A stretch of 64,000 nt of DNA from Cyanophora paradoxa (taxonomy: Eukaryota > Glaucocystophyceae > Cyanophorales > Cyanophoraceae): NCBI GenBank assembly GCA_004431415.1, contig QPMI01000214.1:87651-151650 (forward strand). The letters are read 5' to 3'. The notes under the pieces are model-generated. The model was not told where the DNA came from. It did no database searches and saw only the letters and a list, made by a program, of their open reading frames with translations. Shown here one piece after another: positions 11,365 through 22,842 of the stretch (its first letter is position 1; each line of letters starts with the position of its first letter). Both the position numbers and the translations under genes were made by a program.

Positions 11365-14300
11365 CTAGCTCGGGAAGGCGAACTCGTCGTCGCTGTCGTC
11401 TGCGGTGGCCGCCGCTGCGGAGCCGACGGCGGCCTTGACGGGCGTGCCGAGGTCGGTGGGGTCGGGGGGCCAGCGGGCGCCGCTCTGGGGCAGGGGGATC
11501 GGGGGCGAGGGGGAGGCGGCCGCGTCCGGCGCCAGGTCGAAGTCGAGGTCGCTGAGGTTAAGGGCGCCGCGGACTGCCGCCGCTGTGAGGCCCGCTGCTG
11601 GTGGCGACGGCGACGGGAAGGCTGGGAGCACGGAAGAGGCCGCCGCCGCGAGCGCGGGAATGGGCGCAGGGGGCGGCGAGGCGAAGATCTCGCTGACCTC
11701 GCTGGCCCCGGCGCTCGGGGAGGGGACGGCGACCTCGAGCTGGCGGCGCGCCGGGGCGACGCCCCAGGGCGGCTGCGGGGCGGCATCCACCTCCTCCTCC
11801 TCGTCCTCCTCGGCCTCGCCGTCCTCGCTCTCGTCGGAGAAGGCGTGGCCGGCGTGCGGCACGGCCACGGCGGCCGTCGTCGCGGCGACGAGGAGCGGCT
11901 CGGGCTCGGGCTCGGGCTCGGGCGCGGGGGCGTCGGTGGCCGGGCCGCCCTGCGCGAACCCGAAGGCCTCGTCGCCGAGCGCCGCCGCGTACTCCTCCCC
12001 CGCCGGCGCCCGGAACGCCTCCCAGCCCAGCGCCAGGCCGGCCGCCTGCGCCCCCGGCGCCCCCGCCTCCGCCGGCCCGCCGCCGAGCCACGCGTCGGGG
12101 ATCTCGACCTCCATGTCGGGGCCGGGGGCGGGGCCGGGGCCGGCGGGGCTGGGCGGCGGGGCGAGGTGGGGCGGTGGGCGAGGCCGTGCGGGGCGTGGGC
12201 GTCGTCCTCCGAGGCGGACATCGGGCGGGGCGAGTGCGCCTCCTCGTCCTCCGAGAAGGCCCGGCCCCGCAGCTCGGCCGGCAGCTCCCCGTGCGCCCCC
12301 TCCGCCCCGCCCCGCCCTGCCCCGCACCGTCAGCCCCCGCGTGCACGCAGCGCCCCGGCGCGGCTCCCCCGCGCCGCGCACCCGCGCCGTCGAATACCGC
12401 GAGGAGCGTGCCTCCGCGCCCGCCTCCTCTGCATGCGCCTCGGCCGCCCCCGCGGCGCTCGCTTCCTCCGGAGGCGTCGCGAGCGCCTGGGGGCGGCCGG
12501 GGCGTGCTGGTGGCGGGCGAGAGGCTCCTCAGCCTCCTCCCGCTCGGGTGACTGCGGTGTGGGCGCCGACACCGCCATCACCGGCGCCGCCATCGCCGAC
12601 ACCGACGCCGCCGCCGTCGCTGCAGCCGTCGACGCTGTCGAGGCCGTAGCCGCCGCTGCGCGCTGCGCCGGCGCAGCGGCCTGCGACAGACGCGGCGCCG
12701 CATCAGGGCGGGGCGAGGCGGGGAGCAGGGGACGCACGGCGGCGGCGGCCTGGGCGAGGCGCTCGCGCTCAGCGGCAGCGGTGCGCTCGGCGAGCTCGCT
12801 GAGGGGCAGGAGCGGGATCTGCACCGCCCCTGCGCGTCAGAGCCTCGCGGCGAGGCGCGGCGCGCCTTGTGCGCACGTGCGGCTTGGGGGAGCTGCGCGA
12901 CGGAGGGTCAGCGGGGCGCACGCGCGGCGGGGAGGGGCGGCGGCGGACCGGCCGGAGGAGGCGGAGGAGGAGCGGGGCAGGGAGGCGCGCTGGGAGTCGG
13001 AGCCGCCGCCGGTGGAGGGGGAGGCGGCGCTGCCGCCCGTGATGGTGGCGGTGGTGCCGCCCGTGACGACGGCCGAGGTGGTGCGCGGGAACATCTGCAC
13101 CGCCGCCGGCTGCTGCTGCGCCGCCTGCCCGCCCGCCGTCGCCACCACTGCCCGCCCCGCGGTCGGGCCCCGGGCCCCGAGCGGGGACGGTGCGGGGCGG
13201 GCGAACCGCAGACGGCGATGGCGTGGTAGCGGGAGCAGACGACGTCTGCTATGTGGTGCTTCTGCGGCACAGGCGGGGCTCGCGTGGCGCCCAGGAGGGC
13301 GGCGGGGCGGGGCGGGGCGGGGCGGGGCGTACGTCGACGGTGACCTGCTGCACCCCGCGCTGCCGCAGGCCCCATCGGAAGGCCTGGCCCCGCTCTGCCC
13401 CGCCCTCCGTCAGGGCCGGGGCGGGGCGGGGCGGAGCGGGGAGAGGGGCTGCGCAGGCCGTTGCGGAGGTAGGTGGCGTAGGCGGTGCAGGCGACGTGCG
13501 TTACGTGGCCAAGCAGGCCGCCGTCCATCTGGCGGCCGCCGGGTGAGGGCGTGCGCGCGGGCTCCGGCGGGGGCGTCGCCCACGTGCGCCGGCCCGCAGG
13601 GGGCCTCGGGGAGCTTGTAGTGGTGGCCCAGCTGGCCCTCCGCCCCGCGCCCGAACGAGTACACCTCGCCCCGCGCTGGCCCCGCCCGCCCGTCGGCCCC
13701 CGCGGGGCGGGGCGGCGGGGCGAGCGGCGAGGAGGCACCGGTGAGGAGGGCCGTGTGGCCATCGACGTCGAAGGCGCCCCCGCACGCGACCTGCACCACG
13801 TCCCGCGGGGCGTTCGGCACCGGCGCCGGAACCGACCGCTTCGCTCCGCCCATCAGGCGCTCCTGCGACCCGGCCCCGCCCGGCTCGGCTCGGCGGGGGG
13901 CGGCAGGGCCGCGGGGCGGGCGAGGCGGACGGCGGGGGAGCGGGGCAGGCCGGTGCGGCCCCAGGCGGAGACGTTGCCCTGGAGGTCGATGGCGACGGCG
14001 TGGTCGGGCCCGCAGGTAACGCTGCGCGCCGCCGCGCCGCTGTTCCGCAGGCCAGCCACCGCCGTCGGGCGCCGCAGCACGGCGACGCCGGGGCCGTGGC
14101 CGAGCTGCCCGTGGGAGCCCTCGCCCCACGTCGCCACCTCGCCGTCCGCCGAGAGGAGCGCCGCGAAGGCGTGCCCCGCCGACACCGCCGCCACGCGCTT
14201 CTCGTAGGGGACGCGCAGGAACGACTGGCTGTACGGCATGTCGTTGTCCTGCCCCAGCTGCCCGAACCCGTTGCTGCGCGCGCCCCCGTCGGCGGCGCCC

Positions 14301-15329
14301 CGCCCCGCCCCGCGCCCTCGGCGGCAGGTCCGCGCGCACTTGCCGCGGGCGAAGAGGGCGCCGTCCTCGGTGAGGGCGATGACGAAGTTGCCGCCGCACG
14401 CCACGTACTGCAGCCGCGGCGCCGGGCCCGACATCGGCGACTCCGGCAGCCGCTCCTCCTGGAACTGCCCCAGCCCGGGCGTCTCCGCCGGCTCCAGCGT
14501 CCACCGGTACAGCCGCCCCGACGCTGCTACCGGCCTCAGCGCGGTGGGCGCGGCGGCGGCGGGCGGCGGGGGGGGGCACCGGAGACCCAGAAGGCGGAGT
14601 CTGCGGTGGTGGAGATCTGGACGGCGCTCTGCGTGCTGAAGCGGCAGCGCTTCTGGCGCCCCGTATCGACGGCAAGCGCCTGCGCCGGTCGCATCGACTG
14701 CGTGATCGCGGCCTGGCTCTCGGAGCGCTTCGGGGCGCAGAAGAGGGATATCTTCTGCCCCAGCTGGCTGATCGCAGGCAGCTCCTGCACGCTTTCCGAC
14801 GGAAGCCGCACCTGTTCTCGTGTCAGCAAGATTTCTCGACTGTGCAATCATGAAGGGGCGGCGGCTGGGCGGGCCGCAACCGCACCAACTCGATGTTCCG
14901 CCGCTCGCCCCCGCCAGACAGGCCGCCGCTCGGCACCGTCGGCTGCGCCGGGGACCCGCTCCGCAGCATGCCGGCAACCAGCGGCGGCACTGCCGCTGCA
15001 GCTGGCCGCGCAGCTGGCGGCTGCGCTGGTCGCGGCGGCGCCGCTGCTGCTTGGGGAGGACGAGCCGGCGGCGGCGGCGGCTCTGCCGGCCGGCGTCAGG
15101 TGCTTGCGAATCAAACAGGCAAACTTGGGGAAGCTAACCCGGAGCACCGCCCTCGAGGAGGAGCGCTATTGCAGATTCCACGTCGCCGCCCACGTTGTCA
15201 AGCGCCGTCTGAATCTGGCGATCCGAAAACGCATCCCCTGCGCCGCATAGCCGCATACGTGAGACGCGCATGGAGATTCAAAACGCAAACGAACGTACCG
15301 AGGACTTCCCGCACTTGGTCGCTTGCCAT
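11365..15329 (-). CDS. UBA-domain plus RCC1-repeat protein with long acidic tail
   Basis: The ATG at 15329 begins MASDQVREVL, spliced to GDAFSDRQIQTALDNVGGDV and ESAIALLLEG: a three-helix UBA-like (ubiquitin-binding) domain. A Pro/Ala-rich linker follows, then RCC1 beta-propeller repeats at about 14.6-13.5 kb: LYRWTLEPAETPGLGQFQEE, YVACGGNFVIALTEDGALFA, FGQLGQDNDMPYS, VSAGHAFAALLSADGEVATW, GEGSHGQLGHGPG, CGPDHAVAIDLQGNVSAWGR and VYSFGRGAEGQLGHHY. After 13.2 kb the protein is low-complexity (Ala/Pro/Ser/Thr), with an acidic block (EDGEAEEDEEEE), and ends DDSDDEFAFPS. RCC1 propellers serve in Ran exchange or as scaffolds in ubiquitin ligases; the UBA suggests the latter. That all exons form one gene is inferred from continuity; the tail could be a separate gene. 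Confidence 0.7.
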
Positions 15330-15615
15330 TTGCTAGGCGACCTTCGCGTGCCGGCCCCGGCTCGCTCAGGCTGACCCCTCGGTACGGTCTGCTCTCCACC
15401 TCCGCGCCAAGAAGTGCGAAGGGGCGTTCGCACGTCCGCTGGGCGCGCTTCACCTTTGAATTCAAGAGAGAGTTCAAGCAAGCAGGAAGCAAGTCAGGGC
15501 GGCCACTTCAGAGGGCGGAAAACTCTATACCGATCGAATGCGTGCGAACCAGAAGCGGCAGAGGCCTCAGAAGCTTGTTTGAGGGGCCTGCGATGGGTAC
15601 AGCGTACTTCGCCCA
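15330..15615. promoter_or_regulatory. Divergent spacer between UBA-RCC1 and zinc-finger genes
   Basis: 286 bp between opposed start codons. It probably holds both promoters; no recognisable box. Confidence 0.4.
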
Positions 15616-16403
15616 ATGTTCGTCGGATCTGCGTCGGTGGCGAGGCCTCAAAGCAGCGGCCTCGTAGCTTTCGGTTCGCCGGCTACCCCGCTGCGATTGG
15701 CGCCACCAGCAGCACCAGCGAAGCACAGTGAGCGGCGATGGAACAGCTCGCGTGTACGTATACGGCGGGCGTTCGTCGGAGATGCGCCGCCGCCGGGCGT
15801 CGCTATCGCCTCGCTGTCCGATGCCAGCGACTTTGCTCCGGACCTGCTCAGCCGTGGTCTGAAGGTTGACCCGCGCCGCCGCGCCGCCACCGCCGTAGTG
15901 CTAGCCTGACGCATGGCGGCGGGCAGAGGAAGGAGTGCGAGGCGTGTAGCGGCACGGGAAAGCTAGTCTGCAAGGCATGCGGGGGCGCGGGGCGGCTGGC
16001 GGTGCCGTCGCTGCGCGGCTCGGAGGAGGAGACGGGCATCCCCCCGATCCAGGTCGTCTGCGGCGACTGCCTTGGCTTCGTCGGCGTCTGCGGAGAATGC
16101 TACGGCACAGGCAAGCCGCCGGGGGCTGCTCGACGCCCCTGGCGACCCCTGACCGCTCGGCACATGTACAGGCATGGTCGACGACCCCGGCGATGCCTGA
16201 CGCGCTCGCCGGCTTGGCCGGCCCAGGGGCCAGACCCCACCGGAGCCAGATTCGGCGCTGGCTCTGCTGTACAGGCTGTATTCTACACGTGGTGGTACAT
16301 GCGCGCCCCAAGCACGCCTCTGCATATGTCGCCGGCAGTGGATCCCGGGCGGCCCGCCGGGCGCACGCGCCTTCGAGGGTCGGGAAAAAAAATGCTCGGA
16401 TAA
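15616..16403 (+). CDS. DnaJ-type zinc-finger protein, BSD2-like
   Basis: Exon 1 starts at ATG 15616 with an S/A/R-rich N-terminus suitable for plastid or mitochondrial import. It is spliced from ...PRRRAATA to RKECEACSGTGKLVCKACGG. Four CxxCxGxG-type motifs follow: CEACSGTG, CKACGGAG, CGDCLGFV (degenerate) and CGECYGTG, binding two zinc ions as in the DnaJ cysteine-rich domain without a J domain. Stand-alone domains of this kind (BSD2 and relatives) are plastid chaperone or thiol factors, BSD2 acting in Rubisco assembly. The reading frame runs on to TAA at 16401, but the last 80 residues look unstructured and may include an unrecognised intron. It converges on the dehydrogenase gene 94 bp away. 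Confidence 0.72.
15687..15769 (+). repeat. Element shared with the mTERF gene, copy B
   Basis: Counterpart of 5837-5908, with an 11-base longer middle part and the same CGTATACGGC end. It falls in the first exon of the zinc-finger gene. Confidence 0.75.
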
Positions 16404-16443
16404 TTCCGGCCAGGTAGGAAGGGGGTTGCCCCCCTCCCCACGC

Positions 16444-16461
16444 GCCGCTGTTTCCAGCGGC
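16444..16461. terminator. 7-bp stem hairpin between convergent genes
   Basis: GCCGCTG, a TTTC loop, and CAGCGGC form a perfect short hairpin in the 94-bp gap between two 3' ends. A role in RNA 3'-end formation is only a guess. Confidence 0.3.
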
Positions 16462-16497
16462 TCGGCCGGACCATATCCTTCGCGGGTCGGGGGGGGT

Positions 16498-17990
16498 CTA
16501 GGGCGGGGCGGGGGTGGCAGGGGCGGCGGGGGCGGGCGAGGGCGGGGCCTGGAGGAACTTGAAGACGGCAGAGAAGTCCTCGGGGCCCATTCCCCGCGCC
16601 GCCATCAGCGTGTACACCTGCCCCGTGGCACCGGCCGGCCTCGGCGTCCGACGGTCGGGGCGGGGCGGGCCGGGGGAGCCGGCGGGATGGGACGGGACCT
16701 GGAGGGCAGCAGACGACAGCGGCAGAGGCTGCCTGACGCTCGCGGCCGCCTCGGCCGCCAGCCCCAGGTCCTGCCCCCCGTCGGCGAAGGCGACGGCGGG
16801 GGGTCCGGGACGCGGGGGCTCACCTTGGCCATGAGGTGCGAGGCGAAGCCGCCGGCGTAGCCGCGGGACGCGGGGGCGGAGGCGAGGATGCCGGGGCAGG
16901 GGTTGTAGGTCTCGCTGGTTGTGCCCCAAATCATGGCTCCCCCAAGCGGCGAGATGATGGCGGACCTGGCCCAGGAGCGGGCGGAGGAGGCGTTGATGAC
17001 GTCGGAGAGGACGCGGGGGTCCACGCCGAGGCGCGCCCCAAGCTGCAGCGCCTCCGCCAGGCCCACCATCGCCACCGCCCTGCGCCCCGCCCGCCCCGCC
17101 TCAGCATCCCCCACCCGAGGCGCTGCCCGCCCCGGAGAGCCCGCCGCACATCGCCGCGTTGTTGCAAATCTTCGCCGCCTGCCCCGCCCCGAGCGGGCCC
17201 GTGTGGAACACCCGCTTCCCCATGCACGCCAGCAGCGGGCGCGCCTCCTCCACCTCCCGCTCCCCGCCCCCGACCATGAAAGTCCTGCGCCAACGCCAGC
17301 GAGCATTCAGCGAGGCTGTCTCCGGCGCGGACCCCGCAGGCGCGGCCGGCCGACGGCGCACAGGGTGCCGGCCTCGGCCCCCGCGACGCCCCCCGAGACG
17401 GGCGCGTCGACCATGCCGAAGCCGCGCGCGGCGGCCTCCTGCGCGATGGCCCTCGCCCCGCCCGGCTCGATCGTGCTGCAGTCCACCAGCAGCGCCCCGC
17501 GCCCAGCGCGCGCGCCCGCGAGCACGCCGCGCGCCGGGTCGCAGTACGCCTCGCGTACATGCGGCGTCGAGGGCAGCATGGACACTATGAAGCCCGCCGC
17601 CCGCTCCCCGACCTCCGCCGGCGACCCCGCGACCTCGCAGAGGCCGCCCGAAGCGTCCCGTAGCCGTTCTGCCTGCGGACAGCTGTGTCAAGGCAACAAG
17701 CGGGCGATCTCGGCTTCAATGTGAGAATGAGATGTATTTGGACTAATCAGGGGCTGTGAAAGGGCGAACCGCGCTTCGGTCAAGGTCGTACACGACGAGT
17801 GGATGCAGCTTCATCAGGTTTCGAGCCATTCGACCTCCCATCTGGCCTACGGTTGCATCTCAGCTGAGTCCAACGAAAACCAACCTCAGCAAAGACTCAC
17901 CGAGGCCAATGAACCCGACGCGCCGCGCCGGAGCCGCCTGCAATCGAGTTCGCGCGGAAAGCGCAGGGTCAGCGTAGCTCGGCGCACCAT
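16498..17990 (-). CDS. 3-hydroxyisobutyrate dehydrogenase family protein
   Basis: NAD-dependent oxidation of 3-hydroxyisobutyrate to methylmalonate semialdehyde in valine breakdown is the family's usual reaction; other beta-hydroxyacid dehydrogenases look alike. Spliced sequence: M / AAPARRVGFIGLG / QMGGRMARNLMKLHPLVVYD (Rossmann NAD site), LLVDCSTIEPGGARAIAQEA, VDAPVSGGVAGAEAGTL (substrate loop), MGKRVFHTGPLGAGQAAKIC followed by NNAAM (catalytic Lys and Asn-Asn), GLAEALQLGARLGVDPRVL, and the C-terminal SHLMAK, DLGLAAEAA and GQVYTLMAARGMGPEDFSAV. Exon 1 would be only the ATG (17988-17990), giving no mitochondrial presequence; a GTG-led upstream frame could supply one if the true start is elsewhere. 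Stop at 16498-16500. Confidence 0.88.
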
Positions 17991-18178
17991 TTGGACAAAA
18001 GGAACTTTGGAAGAGCAGCAGCGGGACGAGTTTGCTTTGCGATAACGCAAAGCCGAGGCGCAGCAAGCCGAAAACCACTGATACCCCCTAGGGGAGGGTC
18101 CTGGGTCCTGGCCTGGGTCCTCGAGGGGGAGGGGTATTGCGGAAACAGCACAAGAAACGCTCAAACAGCATCCGAACG

Positions 18179-20801
18179 ATGCCGCCCACCTCAGGTGCGC
18201 TCCGAACAACTCAGAGGAGTCGCCCCGGGACGAGGAATCGCCCTGACGCGATGCGGTTCATCAGGCCAGCGGCCCAGCACAGCGTCGAAGGATTCCCGGG
18301 AACGCAAGTCAACGACGGGCGCGTCCTCGCCAGCGGATTCAAGCCCGCCACCTCTCGCGGATGCCCCGAAGCCGGTGAGTCCAGACTCCCGACGCGGCAA
18401 ACGATCGTTTCCGCCCGATCGGGCACGTATTTCGCGTTTCGAGCGATGTTCGCAAGCGGAGCTCGCCCTGCCAGCTGGACCATCGGCGTAAGCGGACTGA
18501 CGTCGACTAACCGTGCTTCGCAGGTGTCGGTACAGTTGGATCAGCTGCCGACGGCGCGTACGCCTGACCAGGCGGCCGAGCTGTCCAAGAGCGGCCGTCC
18601 CTACGCCGTCGTCCTCGCGGGAGCCGGCCTTGTACGCCTCGCCCCCCCCGGCCTCGCTCCGACCCGCCGCTTCGGGGGCGTGACGCGGACGGCGGGCAGA
18701 CGGATGCCCAGATGGACACTGTGCCTTTCGGAGGCTGCGTCGCCGCAGACCTGAGCGGCAACTCCATCACCAAGCTCGTATGTCCCGCCCGTCCACCCCC
18801 CCGCCCCGCCCCGCCCCGCCGCTCCGGGGTCCCTCTCGCGACCGGCCGCCCGGGGGCGGCGCGCAGCCGAAGAAGCTGCTGGCGGCGTCTGCGGGCCTGA
18901 TGTACCTGGACGTGAGCAGGACGTCGCTCGGGTGCCCCGAACTCCTCAACTGCCCGCTCCTCGCCCACCTCGACCTGTCAGGTCTGCTCTTGCGATCAGG
19001 TTGGGCGGGGTATCGCGCGCGGGATGGGGCGAGTCGAAGGGATTGCGCGCAGGAAACAACCTGACCCTCCTGCACTCTTCCCTGGCCTCGTGCACGCGCC
19101 TGGTACCTCGGCTGCTGGCGCCTGTGCGGGACGCGTGGGGCGGCGCTGAGGGGGCGCAGGTCTCGGTGAAGCTGGCGGGGAACGGGCTGACGGAGCTGCC
19201 GGCGTGGGTGGGGCGCTGGCTCTCCCTCTCGACGCTGGAGGTGCAGGGGAACAAGCTCGCCGTGCTCCCGTCCTCGCTGGGGAACTGCCGCTGCCTCGCC
19301 AAGCTCGACGCCTCCAACAACCGCCTCGTCTCCCTGCCCCCCGAGCTCGCCAAGTGCCCCGACCTCGCCGAGCTCAAGCTCGAGGGGAACCCGCTGGCGA
19401 CCCTGCCCCTCGCCCTCCTCCGCCACCCCGCCGCACCCTGCCGCGAGTATCTCTACAAGGTGCCCCGCCCCGCCCGCCCCGCTCCCCCGCGCCGCCCCTT
19501 CCCGCGCCGAGGGCTGTGGGGGGCAGAGCCTGCCGGCGGACCTTGCGGAGGCGGTGCGGGGCGGGCACCGGGAGCTGCTGGGGCGGGCGCGGGCAGCGGA
19601 GGAGCGTGTGGCGGAGAGGGAGGGGGAGGTGCGGCGGCTGGAGGGGGTGCTGGAGGAGCGGGAGGCGCACGCGGGGCGCCTCACGGGGGACATCGCGCGC
19701 CTCACCGCCGAGGCCGCCGAGGCGCGGCGCGGCGCCGAGGCCCTCCAGAAGCAGCTCGCCGCCCTCCACGCCGAGCACGCCGCCCTCATCGACCGCCACG
19801 CCGCCGTCCGCCCGCCCCCGCGCCCCCGCCCCGGCCCGCCCCGCCCCGCCTCACGCCCCCGCCCGCAGCTGGCGAACGCGGCGCAGCTGGCGGAGAGCAA
19901 GGTGGCGGCGGCGCAGCGGGAGCGGGCGGCGGCGGAGGCGGAGCGGGAGAAGATGCGGGGGAGCTGGGGCGGGCGGAGGCGGGGCGGCGGCGGCTGGAGG
20001 AGCGGCTGGCGGACCGGGAGGAGGGCCAGGCGCGGGCGGCCGGGGAGCGGGCGGCGCTGGCGCGGGAGGTGGAGGAGCTGGGGCTGGCGCTGGCGAGCGC
20101 CGGGGTGGTGAAGGGTCGGGGCCGGGGGCGCCCTCGCGGGAGGCGGTGCACGCGCGGCTCACGCTCGCCCAAGAGCTGCGCGCCGTCGAGCGCGCCGTGC
20201 AGTCCCTCCTCGCCCTCGCCGCCCTCCCCGACCCGACGCGCCCGCCCGCTCCCTCCTCTCCCCGACCGCCGCCTCCGCCGCCCGCAAGGCCGCCCCCAGC
20301 CCCGCCCGCCCCGCCTCCGCTGGCAAGCTCCGCTCCGGCCCCGCGGCCGCCTCCCCCGCCCGCCCCGCGACGGCGGCTGGGGCGCGCCCCGTGGCGGCGC
20401 CGGCGGCGGCGGCCTCGCCGGCGTCGGCGCGCAAGCCGGCGGGGAAGGCGGCGGCGACGCCGGCCAAGGAGGCGGCGCCGGTGCAGGAGGAGGCGGCGGC
20501 AACGCCCGGGGCGTCGGAGGGGGCGGCGGAGGAGGAGGCGGCGCGGCGGCGGCTGGCGCGGCTGGAGATCAAGCTGCGGCAGCTCGAGGAGCGCATGAGG
20601 CGCCAGATGGAGCGCCTCCTCTCCCCCGCCGAGCGCCAGTCCCTCGGCATCGCCGCCCCGGCCCCCCCCCCCCGCGAGAAGACCCCGGGCCTCTTCAGCG
20701 AGTACGCCCCGGACCCCGACGCCCGCGGCGGCGCCCCGCCGGCCCCCGCCGCCCCCGCAACGCCCACCCGGCCCCTCTACATCCCCGACCCCTTCGCCTG
20801 A
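18179..20801 (+). CDS. Leucine-rich repeat protein with coiled-coil C-terminus
   Basis: Exons joined by GT-AG introns give at least five LRRs: ADLSGNSITKL, LMYLDVSRTSL, LAHLDLS/GNNLTLLHSSLAS, VSVKLAGNGLTELPAWVGRW, LSTLEVQGNKLAVLPSSLGN, LAKLDASNNRLVSLPPELAK and LAELKLEGNPLATLPLALLR. After YLYK the chain becomes a long Ala/Glu/Arg coiled coil (LLGRARAAEERVAEREGEVR, LTGDIARLTAEAAEARRGAE) and then an Ala/Pro spacer. A second short coiled coil follows (LARLEIKLRQLEERMRRQME), with an end at PLYIPDPFA, stop 20799-20801. LRRs of this PIRL/Shoc2 type mediate protein binding, and coiled-coil LRR proteins are common in cilia and cytoskeleton. The first exons are uncertain: the ATG at 18179 is simply the first in the open frame. 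Confidence 0.75.
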
Positions 20802-21203
20802 GTCCCCCCCCCCCCCCCTCTCGTCGTGCCACAGCGGCCGAAGGCCCTGGGCAGAGTCGTTTGGACAGAAAGTTACAGTGTCCTCTAATATTCACATGCC
20901 ACGCGGACCGCAGAGTCGCGCCCAATGCTCACCGCTAAGGACCGCCTCACCGCTAAGGACCGCTAAGGAAGTACTAGGGTACACACAACGCGACTCTAAG
21001 AGTCCGAAGGGGGCGCATGCCGCGCGCACACACGAACATTCACTGGCCTGCGATTAGCTGAAGGCCGGCGTGCTCGGCGCTGCCGTCCGCGTGATTTACA
21101 GAGCGCCGAGGGCGGCCGGGCCCGACGGTAGAGGGGTGCGAAGTGTCGGAGCCAGGCGGGAGAGGCGCTGTGGGGCCGCCGGGGCGGCTAGGGGCGGGGG
21201 GCC
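20802..21203. other. Convergent spacer with short tandem repeat
   Basis: 402 bp between two 3' ends. At 20929-20970 the word CTCACCGCTAAGGACCGC is repeated, followed by a partial third CGCTAAGGA. No gene seen. Confidence 0.5.
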
Positions 21204-22687
21204 TCAGGCGGCGGCCGCCGGCTCGAGGCGGGCGGCGGGGGCCTCGAGGGCCTCCGGGGCGGCCTCGGGCTCCCCCGGCGGCTCCCCCGCCGCCTCCGCG
21301 CCCTCCCCCGCCTCCGCCTCCGCCTCCGCCTCGCCCTCGCCCCCGCCCTCGCTGCCCGCCGGCGTCCCCGCCCGGGGCCGGGCCGCGTGCGGGTGCGGGA
21401 TCACCCCGGCCCCCACCGACGCCTCCGAGCCATCCGCCTGCGCGATCACCCTCAGCGGCTGGGGGGCGGGGCCGGGGCGGCGGGGCGGGGGCACCGAGGC
21501 GGGGCGGGGCGGGGAGCCCGGGCGGGCCTGCACCTGCGCCGGGGCAACGGGCCCCGGGCCGCTGGAGCGGGCGTGGTGCCCGCGGAGCGCCTGCGCAGCG
21601 CGCCGCTGAGCGACGGGGGCGCGGGGGCGGGGGCGGGCGGGCCTGGGGCGTCATCTCCTGGTCCTCCTCGCGGAAGAAGCTCTCGCACGCCGACGCGATC
21701 TCGTGCAGGCACTCCGGCACCGCGCTGCCCCCACGCCCCGCGGTCCGTCACGCGATCGGCCGCGCGGGGTGCCCCGTCGGGGGCGCGGACGCCGGGCACC
21801 GCGAGAAGTTGTCCTTCAGGTAGTCCCAGATCGCCCCCCAGGGGTCCACCTCCGCCAGCTCCGCCTCCCCATCTCCTGCCCCGGCCCGCTCCGCCTGCCC
21901 CGACCGCCCCCGCCGTCAGCGGGCCGGCCGCCTCGCCGGCGGGCGCTGCAGCTGCTGCGCCGGGTCGCACGGGGCGCTCGGGGCGCTCGTCCGGGCGCGG
22001 CGCCCCGGGGTTGACCCCGATGTAGTAGACCGCCGCCCCTGCCTCTTCCTCGCCCTCTGCCGCGGCGCTTAGGCCGGCGCCTCTGCCGTCGCGGTGGGGC
22101 CGGCGCACGGGGCAGGGGCGTGAGTCCGCGCTGCAGCGGGTGGGAGAGGCCGTCGGCTTCGTCGGCGATGGCGGCGAGGTCCACGGCGGGCGCCTGCCGC
22201 GGCACGGGGAGGCGCTCGAACAGCATCGCGAGCAGCAGGCGCAGGAGAACGGCCAAGAAGACCGCCGGCAGGCGCAGCGGCGCCCACGACGGCGGCGCGC
22301 GCTTGCGTGCAAAGAGCTAAAATCGGCGCGCGGCGCGGGGGCGGGCGGGCGCGGGGGCTCGCCTCGTCCTCGCCGCCGATGCCGTCGGCGGTCGGCGCGA
22401 CGGCCTCGCGCGCGGCGGCTGTCGCCTCGTCGTGCTCCGCCTCCGCGGGGCTGGGCGGAGTGACGTGAATCTGCGGAATGTGGGCGCTCGACGAGAGCCG
22501 CCGCGCCGGCGCGAGAGCAGGGCGCGGGCAACGCGCGGGCTCGCCTCGATGATAGCGGGCGTCTCCTCCGCTGCGAGCGCTCTCGTCAAGCCCGGAATGT
22601 GAGCCGCCAGCCTGGCAGCGCACGGATTGCGGAGGCCCCGACGACGACAAACTCGGCGGCGGTGTCGGAGCTTGGTGTAGTGCTCAT
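21204..22687 (-). CDS. Single-pass membrane protein, unknown
   Basis: I do not recognise this gene. ATG 22687 gives MSTTPSSDTAAEFVVVGASA, then exons with ETPAIIEASPRVARALLSRR and IHVTPPSPAEAEHDEATAA. A strongly hydrophobic helix follows (LRLPAVFLAVLLRLLLAMLF), then APAVDLAAIADEADGLSHPL, VYYIGVNPGAP, a conserved-looking EVDPWGAIWDYLKDNFSR, and CLHEIASACESFFREEDQEM. The end is low-complexity Ala/Glu/Pro with stop at 21204-21206. The layout (one membrane helix, short structured part, acidic tail) suggests an organelle membrane protein, but no function is claimed. Exon joins are approximate. Confidence 0.5.
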
Positions 22688-22842
22688 CTTGAGGCTTGTT
22701 GTTTGGCGCCCGACGGTGCGAGAGGGCCGGTTTTTAGCGAGGTGTTTTACTGTACTCCCCTACTGGCCCTGCGTGTATCCCCCTGCTGCTCTCGCAGGCT
22801 TCTGCCAGGCTTTTGGCAGGCTTCTGCCAGCGTCTGCAGCCC
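22688..22842. promoter_or_regulatory. Short divergent promoter region
   Basis: 155 bp between two membrane-protein genes. It contains a threefold CTTCTGCCAGGCTT-like repeat near 22799-22835 on the plus-gene side. Confidence 0.4.

Noticed and set aside
11305-13620. 771-codon plus-strand ORF opposite the RCC1 gene
   Set aside because: Arg/Gly-rich antisense frame with no start context or motif.
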